From the NCBI GenBank assembly GCA_003565815.1, contig PXAS01000446.1, forward strand, positions 1-10,760: a stretch of 10,760 bases of DNA. The letters are read 5' to 3'. Each line of letters begins with the position of its first letter. Within the stretch, counting starts at the first letter, position 1. Below the pieces are notes generated by a model. The model was not told where the DNA came from. It worked only from the letters and a program-made list of their open reading frames with translations, and did not search any database. Below are positions 7,909-10,760 of the stretch, piece after piece. The DNA is from PVC group bacterium. Lineage in GTDB: Bacteria > Verrucomicrobiota > Kiritimatiellia > SS1-B-03-39 > UBA6053. The translations under genes were made by a program, and so were the position numbers.

Positions 7909-7914
7909 GGGAAT

Positions 7915-7920
7915 CTCCTT
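7915..7920 (-). promoter_or_regulatory. Ribosome binding site deciding the M24 peptidase start
   Basis: AAGGAG on the minus strand lies six bases before the ATG at 7908. This is near-ideal spacing and argues against the longer frame that starts at 7932. Confidence 0.75.
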
Positions 7921-8025
7921 GGAAGGGAACACTCTAGCGACAAACGCGGATGGCAGGACGCACCCCGGATACGAAATGCAAGCAAATGGGAAGCACTTTT
8001 TTAGGAAATGATGTGGATTTCAGCA

Positions 8026-8063
8026 TTTGGTGGTCTCCAAAGGGTTAACCCACTACCTGTGGG
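8026..8063. repeat. Cluster of three short dyads
   Basis: Three inverted repeats lie end to end. TTTGG (8026-8030) pairs with CCAAA (8037-8041). GGGTTAACCC (8042-8051) is a perfect 10-bp palindrome. CCCAC (8049-8053) pairs with GTGGG (8059-8063) across a five-base loop. The last hairpin is followed on the plus strand by TATGATTTTTTATTT, which looks a little like a terminator, but seven bases separate the stem from the T run and no plus-strand gene ends here. Confidence 0.4.
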
Positions 8064-8104
8064 GGTATGATTTTTTATTTGATTTCGTGACGTAAACGGC
8101 TTGT

Positions 8105-8121
8105 CGAAGGCATATGCTTCG
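8105..8121. repeat. CGAAG/CTTCG dyad with palindromic centre
   Basis: CGAAG at 8105-8109 is the reverse complement of CTTCG at 8117-8121. The centre contains the 8-bp palindrome GCATATGC. It lies about 120 bases upstream of the dnaA start and could be a protein-binding site. Confidence 0.3.
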
Positions 8122-8165
8122 GAGTATGGTGCGGTCATTGAGTCAACACCTGGGCCGGAAGACCC

Positions 8166-8174
8166 TGTTGATAA
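8166..8174 (-). promoter_or_regulatory. DnaA-box-like 9-mer upstream of dnaA
   Basis: The minus strand reads TTATCAACA, one mismatch from the textbook DnaA box TTATCCACA. It lies 69 bases before the dnaA start, where self-regulating boxes are common. Next to it, TTGTGTACAA at 8176-8185 has TTGT/ACAA symmetry. Only this one near-match was noticed in the intergenic region, so a chance match remains possible. Because this DnaA has an altered recognition loop, its preferred box may differ from the textbook one. Confidence 0.4.
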
Positions 8175-8243
8175 CTTGTGTACAACGCATGTAAACAAAA
8201 TCACGCAGAAACGTCCAAGAAAACGGAGAAGAGGAATATATTT

Positions 8244-9761
8244 ATGGCGGAAACGTCTTTAGAGATAGATCATCATGAACTGTGGCAACGGGTTTGCGGC
8301 CTGTTGCGCGAGTCGTTGTCCGAAGATATTTTCGACCGCTGGATCGCGGTCATCCAACCGGGGAATCGGGACGGGGAGGTCTTGGAACTGAAAGTCGCCA
8401 ACGACTTTTATTCCACTTGGCTGGAAGAAAATTATGTGCCCATGATCGCGGACGCGTTCACGACGGTGAGTGGCGACCGGGTACAATTCAAATTGGTCGT
8501 GGACCAAAACATGACCCCCACGCCGGAGGACGAACCCGCCGGCAATCGCGCCGGGTCGTCCGACGAAGACGAGACCGAAACCGGATCCCCGGCCCACGGC
8601 ACCCGGGGCGGCGCGACCGCCCGTTCGCGGGCATCCGGCGGTCATTCCGGCCACAATCAGAGCCACAATCAGAGCCACAATCAGGGACACAATGGCAAAT
8701 ATCACGCCAGCCCCGGCCAAAGTGGGCGCGATCGCTTCAGTCTGAACCCCCGCTATGTCTTTGAAACCTTTGTGGTCGGTTCCTCCAACGATTTTGCCCA
8801 TGCCGCCGCCATGGCCGTGGCCCAGACCCCCGCGCGGGCCTACAATCCGCTTTTTCTGTATGGCGGGGTGGGCCTCGGCAAAACCCATCTCATGCAGGCC
8901 ATCGGCAATTTCGCCACCACCTCCAATCCCGGATGCCGGGTTTGTTACCTGTCCTGCGAGTCCTTTGTCAACGAATACATCGACGCCCTGCAGAACAGCA
9001 AACTGCCCCAGTTCCGCAAACGGTTCCGCAGCGCCGATATCCTGCTGATTGACGACATTCAATTTCTCGCCGGAAAAGACCGCCTCCAGGAAGAATTTTT
9101 CCATACCTTCAACGCCCTCTTCGACGGCCACAAACAAATCGTGCTGACCTGCGACCGTCCGGCCACCGAAATTCCCGGTCTCGAACGCCGCCTGGTTTCC
9201 AGATTCGAATGGGGCTTGGTCACGGAAATCGACGCCCCGGAATTCGAGACCCGCATGGCCATCCTCCGCAAAAAAGCGGAACTCATGGACGTGCAGGTCA
9301 GCGATGCGGTCATTCGCTTTATCGCCGAACGCATAGCCGCCAACGTGCGCCGTCTTGAGGGCGCGTTGGTGCGGGCCGCGTCCTACGCGTCCCTCACCAA
9401 CCGGGACCTCAGCACCGAGGCCATGGAACGCATTCTCCGGGATTGTCTGGACGACGAGGCGCCGGCCCTCCTCACCATGGAACGCATTCAACGGACCGTG
9501 GCCGAGCATTTCGACATTCGATACAGCGACATCCTCAGCCGGAAACGTCCGGCCAACATCGCCATGCCCCGTCAGGTGGCCATGTATTTGTGTCGGGACA
9601 TGACCTCCCACTCGCTTCCCGCCATTGGAGAGGCCTTCGGCAAAAACCACGCCACCGTCCTGCACGCCTGCCGCAACATCACCAAGCAGGAAAAAGAGGA
9701 TCCAACCCTCCGACAAAGCCTCACCACCCTCCGGGAACAACTCATCCGGCCCGGAAAATAA
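8244..9761 (+). CDS. dnaA: Chromosomal replication initiator protein DnaA
   Basis: The 505-residue product is DnaA, the AAA+ ATPase that binds DnaA boxes and opens the replication origin. Domain I (about 1-85) has the usual start with DIFDRWI. Domain II (about 90-165) is a polar, low-complexity linker with acidic stretches and a His-Asn-Gln repeat at 137-150. Domain III has NPRYVFETFVVGSSN, Walker A GGVGLGKTH (207-215, Lys213), Walker B LLIDDIQFL (Asp270, Asp271), sensor I TCDRPATEIP, the RLVSRFEWGL arginine-finger box and sensor II NVRRLEGAL. Domain IV has MPRQVAMYL with Arg443 and ends in the signature IGEAFGKNHATVLHAC. That signature is one residue shorter than the usual FGGRDHTTVLHA. The ATG at 8244 has AAGAGG nine bases upstream; an upstream in-frame start at 8178 would add 22 residues without family character. 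dnaN is not the next gene. Confidence 0.97.
   Translation: MAETSLEIDHHELWQRVCGLLRESLSEDIFDRWIAVIQPGNRDGEVLELKVANDFYSTWLEENYVPMIADAFTTVSGDRVQFKLVVDQNMTPTPEDEPAGNRAGSSDEDETETGSPAHGTRGGATARSRASGGHSGHNQSHNQSHNQGHNGKYHASPGQSGRDRFSLNPRYVFETFVVGSSNDFAHAAAMAVAQTPARAYNPLFLYGGVGLGKTHLMQAIGNFATTSNPGCRVCYLSCESFVNEYIDALQNSKLPQFRKRFRSADILLIDDIQFLAGKDRLQEEFFHTFNALFDGHKQIVLTCDRPATEIPGLERRLVSRFEWGLVTEIDAPEFETRMAILRKKAELMDVQVSDAVIRFIAERIAANVRRLEGALVRAASYASLTNRDLSTEAMERILRDCLDDEAPALLTMERIQRTVAEHFDIRYSDILSRKRPANIAMPRQVAMYLCRDMTSHSLPAIGEAFGKNHATVLHACRNITKQEKEDPTLRQSLTTLREQLIRPGK
8652..8693 (+). repeat. 12-bp tandem repeat inside dnaA (His-Asn-Gln-Ser linker)
   Basis: The 12-base unit CACAATCAGAGC occurs twice in tandem (8652-8663, 8664-8675). 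It is followed by a variant ending in GGGA (8676-8687) and a half unit CACAAT (8688-8693). In the protein it encodes HNQS-HNQS-HNQG-HN at residues 137-150, within the unstructured domain II. The unit length is a multiple of three, so copy-number change keeps the frame, as expected of slippage-prone linkers. Confidence 0.9.
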
Positions 9762-9776
9762 ACCGGAACCGGACAA

Positions 9777-9798
9777 TTCGGCGAAGGCTCTCGCCGGA
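9777..9798 (+). other. Hairpin between dnaA and the next gene
   Basis: CGGCGA (9779-9784) and TCGCCG (9791-9796) form a six-base GC-rich stem with a six-base loop, extendable by a U-G and a U-A pair. No T run follows, so it is a poor intrinsic terminator. It may stabilise the dnaA 3' end or weakly dampen read-through into the next gene, whose start is about 20 bases further on. Confidence 0.4.
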
Positions 9799-9819
9799 AC
9801 ACGGGCTCACCCCAGGGAT

Positions 9820-10560
9820 ATGCGCAAGCTGACAAATCAACCCCGTCTCCCGCCCATGGCCTTCGCCATCCTGTCGCTCCTGCTTCAAGGGGGCTGTGGC
9901 ACATTGGTGCCCTGGGTCATGGGCGTTGCCGCCACCCGCGAAATCCGCCGGGGTGAATCCGTCGATCCCGCGTATGCCTTGACCTTGTCCCGCGATTTCG
10001 GCCCCACCCGAATTCGGGACATGGACTACGAACGGAAAGCCGCGAACCGGGATCAGACCGCTTTTTTCAGCGGCGCCAAAACCACCGCCGATGCCTTCAC
10101 GCTCCGCAAAACCGATCTCGACGAAACCGGAAAATTCCACCTCGGCCCCGCCTTCACCCTTGTTCGGACCACTTTCGACACCACCATGGACGAGAGCACC
10201 CGAAGCAGCGACAGTAGGTCCGTGCTTTTTGGCGTCGAAGCGGGCCGCGTCTTGGTGGACCAACGCCTTTTTCTCACCGCCCGTTTCGTCGGCGGCCTTT
10301 CCACCGTTGAAATCCCACAGCTCTCGGAAGATGAAAATCTCGGGTCCTCCGATTTGCGCGGGATGGCCTCCCGCCTCAACTTCGAACTCGAGTACCTGCC
10401 CCTCCGCTGGCTGTCACTTTCCGCCGGGGTCGCCTTCGACACCATCGCCCTGCCCGCCGACGCCCACGTCAACGATCCCGCACCGAATCCGGGCCGCATG
10501 GAAAACAGCCTCCAATCCACCACGCCCTATTTGGGCCTCCGCATCCACTGGACCTTCTGA
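9820..10560 (+). CDS. Exported protein, probable outer-membrane beta-barrel
   Basis: The 246-residue product is not a family I recognise. From ATG at 9820 it begins with a basic stretch (MRKLTNQPR), a hydrophobic core (MAFAILSLLL) and QGGC with Cys26, which resembles a lipoprotein signal although Gln at -3 is a poor lipobox residue. The remainder alternates polar and hydrophobic residues in strand-like runs (FHLGPAFTLV, SVLFGVEAGRVLV, FELEYLPLRWLSLSAGVAF). It ends in YLGLRIHWTF, whose terminal Phe is typical of outer-membrane barrels folded by the BAM machinery. Both a lipobox and a barrel are unusual together, so one reading may be wrong. The frame stays open upstream into dnaA, but those residues are only shadow coding. 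An ATG at 9856 is an alternative start but loses the basic residues. It lies 58 bases after dnaA and may be read from the same transcript. Confidence 0.72.
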   Translation: MRKLTNQPRLPPMAFAILSLLLQGGCGTLVPWVMGVAATREIRRGESVDPAYALTLSRDFGPTRIRDMDYERKAANRDQTAFFSGAKTTADAFTLRKTDLDETGKFHLGPAFTLVRTTFDTTMDESTRSSDSRSVLFGVEAGRVLVDQRLFLTARFVGGLSTVEIPQLSEDENLGSSDLRGMASRLNFELEYLPLRWLSLSAGVAFDTIALPADAHVNDPAPNPGRMENSLQSTTPYLGLRIHWTF

Positions 10561-10652
10561 ATCACGCGCTTCTCTGCTTGCCTTGAAGGTGCAAAAGTTT
10601 TAGAAGGGAGGCCGCAGTTCGCCAACCGAAACCCCTAGCCCCCATTGTTCCC
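10561..10652. other. Short gap before the sugar kinase
   Basis: This 92-base gap holds a weak imperfect hairpin around 10578-10594 (TTGC pairing with GCAA) followed by AAGTTTTAG. It could be a poor terminator for the upstream gene. No clear promoter was found for the kinase. Confidence 0.3.
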
Positions 10653-10760
10653 ATGCCCAAATTATTTCTCGGCCTCGACAGCAGCACCCAAAGCCTGAGT
10701 TCGGTTCTCATTGACCTCGACAGCGGGAAAATACTCGATGACCGCTCCATCAATTTTGAC
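10653..10760 (+). CDS. FGGY-family carbohydrate kinase, N-terminus only
   Basis: The last 36 codons open a protein starting MPKLFLGLDSSTQSLS, followed by SVLIDLDSGKIL. GLDSSTQS is the first phosphate-binding motif of the FGGY sugar kinases (xylulokinase, glycerol kinase, ribulokinase and relatives), which transfer phosphate from ATP to a sugar. The rest lies beyond the window, so the sugar cannot be named; a xylulokinase-like enzyme is the likeliest from the start alone. No Shine-Dalgarno sequence is evident before the ATG. The frame is open to the last base. Confidence 0.8.
   Translation, partial: MPKLFLGLDSSTQSLSSVLIDLDSGKILDDRSINFD

Larger units (their letters stand above)
7909..8243. other. 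Divergent intergenic region upstream of dnaA
   Basis: This 335-base stretch separates the M24 peptidase (minus) and dnaA (plus) and should hold both promoters. It is visibly richer in A+T than its surroundings, with GATTTTTTATTTGATTT at 8069-8085. It contains several short dyads: TTTGG/CCAAA, GGGTTAACCC and CCCAC/GTGGG between 8026 and 8063, CGAAG/CTTCG around GCATATG at 8105-8121, TTGAGTCAA at 8138-8146, and a DnaA-box-like 9-mer at 8166-8174. A TATGAT at 8066-8071 resembles a -10 box but has no good -35 partner. The short frames crossing the region have no protein character. Location beside dnaA makes a role in dnaA control, or as part of a replication origin, possible; I cannot show either. 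Confidence 0.6.

Noticed and set aside
8049..8085. Stem CCCAC/GTGGG followed by a T-rich stretch as an intrinsic terminator
   Set aside because: The T run starts seven bases after the stem, and no plus-strand gene ends upstream of it.
8001..8204. A 67-residue minus-strand frame upstream of dnaA
   Set aside because: No ribosome site, no hydrophobic or domain pattern, and it covers the dyad-rich control region.
8652..8693. 12-bp repeats as a CRISPR array or replication iterons
   Set aside because: The units are only 12 bases, have no spacers, and lie in frame within the dnaA linker. They are best explained as coding repeats.
8259..9776. A 505-residue open frame antisense to dnaA
   Set aside because: It mirrors dnaA almost exactly and has low-complexity shadow composition. 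dnaA is certain.

Overview
This is a gene-dense, GC-rich bacterial window with eight protein-coding genes. Six are complete and two are cut by the window edges. I see no rRNA, tRNA, insertion sequence, CRISPR array or prophage signal. A plant-type UDP-sugar pyrophosphorylase, a complete DnaA and several overlapping gene pairs suggest the chromosome of a Gram-negative bacterium. The DnaA has a one-residue-shorter DNA-recognition loop, and the window carries an outer-membrane-like protein and a lipoprotein signal. The PVC group, perhaps an Opitutae-like Verrucomicrobium, is my best guess. That placement is inference from sequence flavour and not a database result.

Left part (1-5101): a minus-strand lipoprotein gene is cut by the left edge and faces away from a 339-base intergenic region. 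That region holds an 8-bp inverted repeat and a perfect 14-bp palindrome. A plus-strand pair follows: a UDP-sugar pyrophosphorylase that makes UDP-sugars from sugar 1-phosphates and UTP, and a 952-residue SNF2-family helicase that starts inside its stop codon (ATGA).

Middle part (5112-7908): three minus-strand genes with overlapping ends form a compact operon. In transcription order they are an M24 metallopeptidase, a membrane-anchored alpha/beta hydrolase and glutamyl-Q tRNA(Asp) synthetase (gluQ), which modifies queuosine in tRNA-Asp. The last gene converges on the helicase with only 10 bases between the stop codons.

Right part (7909-10760): a 335-base divergent region, rich in short dyads and carrying a DnaA-box-like 9-mer, separates the operon from dnaA. 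dnaA is followed by a small exported protein that resembles an outer-membrane beta-barrel, and then by the start of an FGGY-family sugar kinase that runs off the window. dnaN does not follow dnaA, at least not immediately.

Most of the content is housekeeping and I do not see a clear new multi-gene system. The points most worth a second look are the DnaA recognition loop and its His-Asn-Gln repeat linker, the dyad-rich region upstream of dnaA, the loss of the zinc-site cysteines in GluQ, and the coupling of the pyrophosphorylase with a SNF2 helicase.
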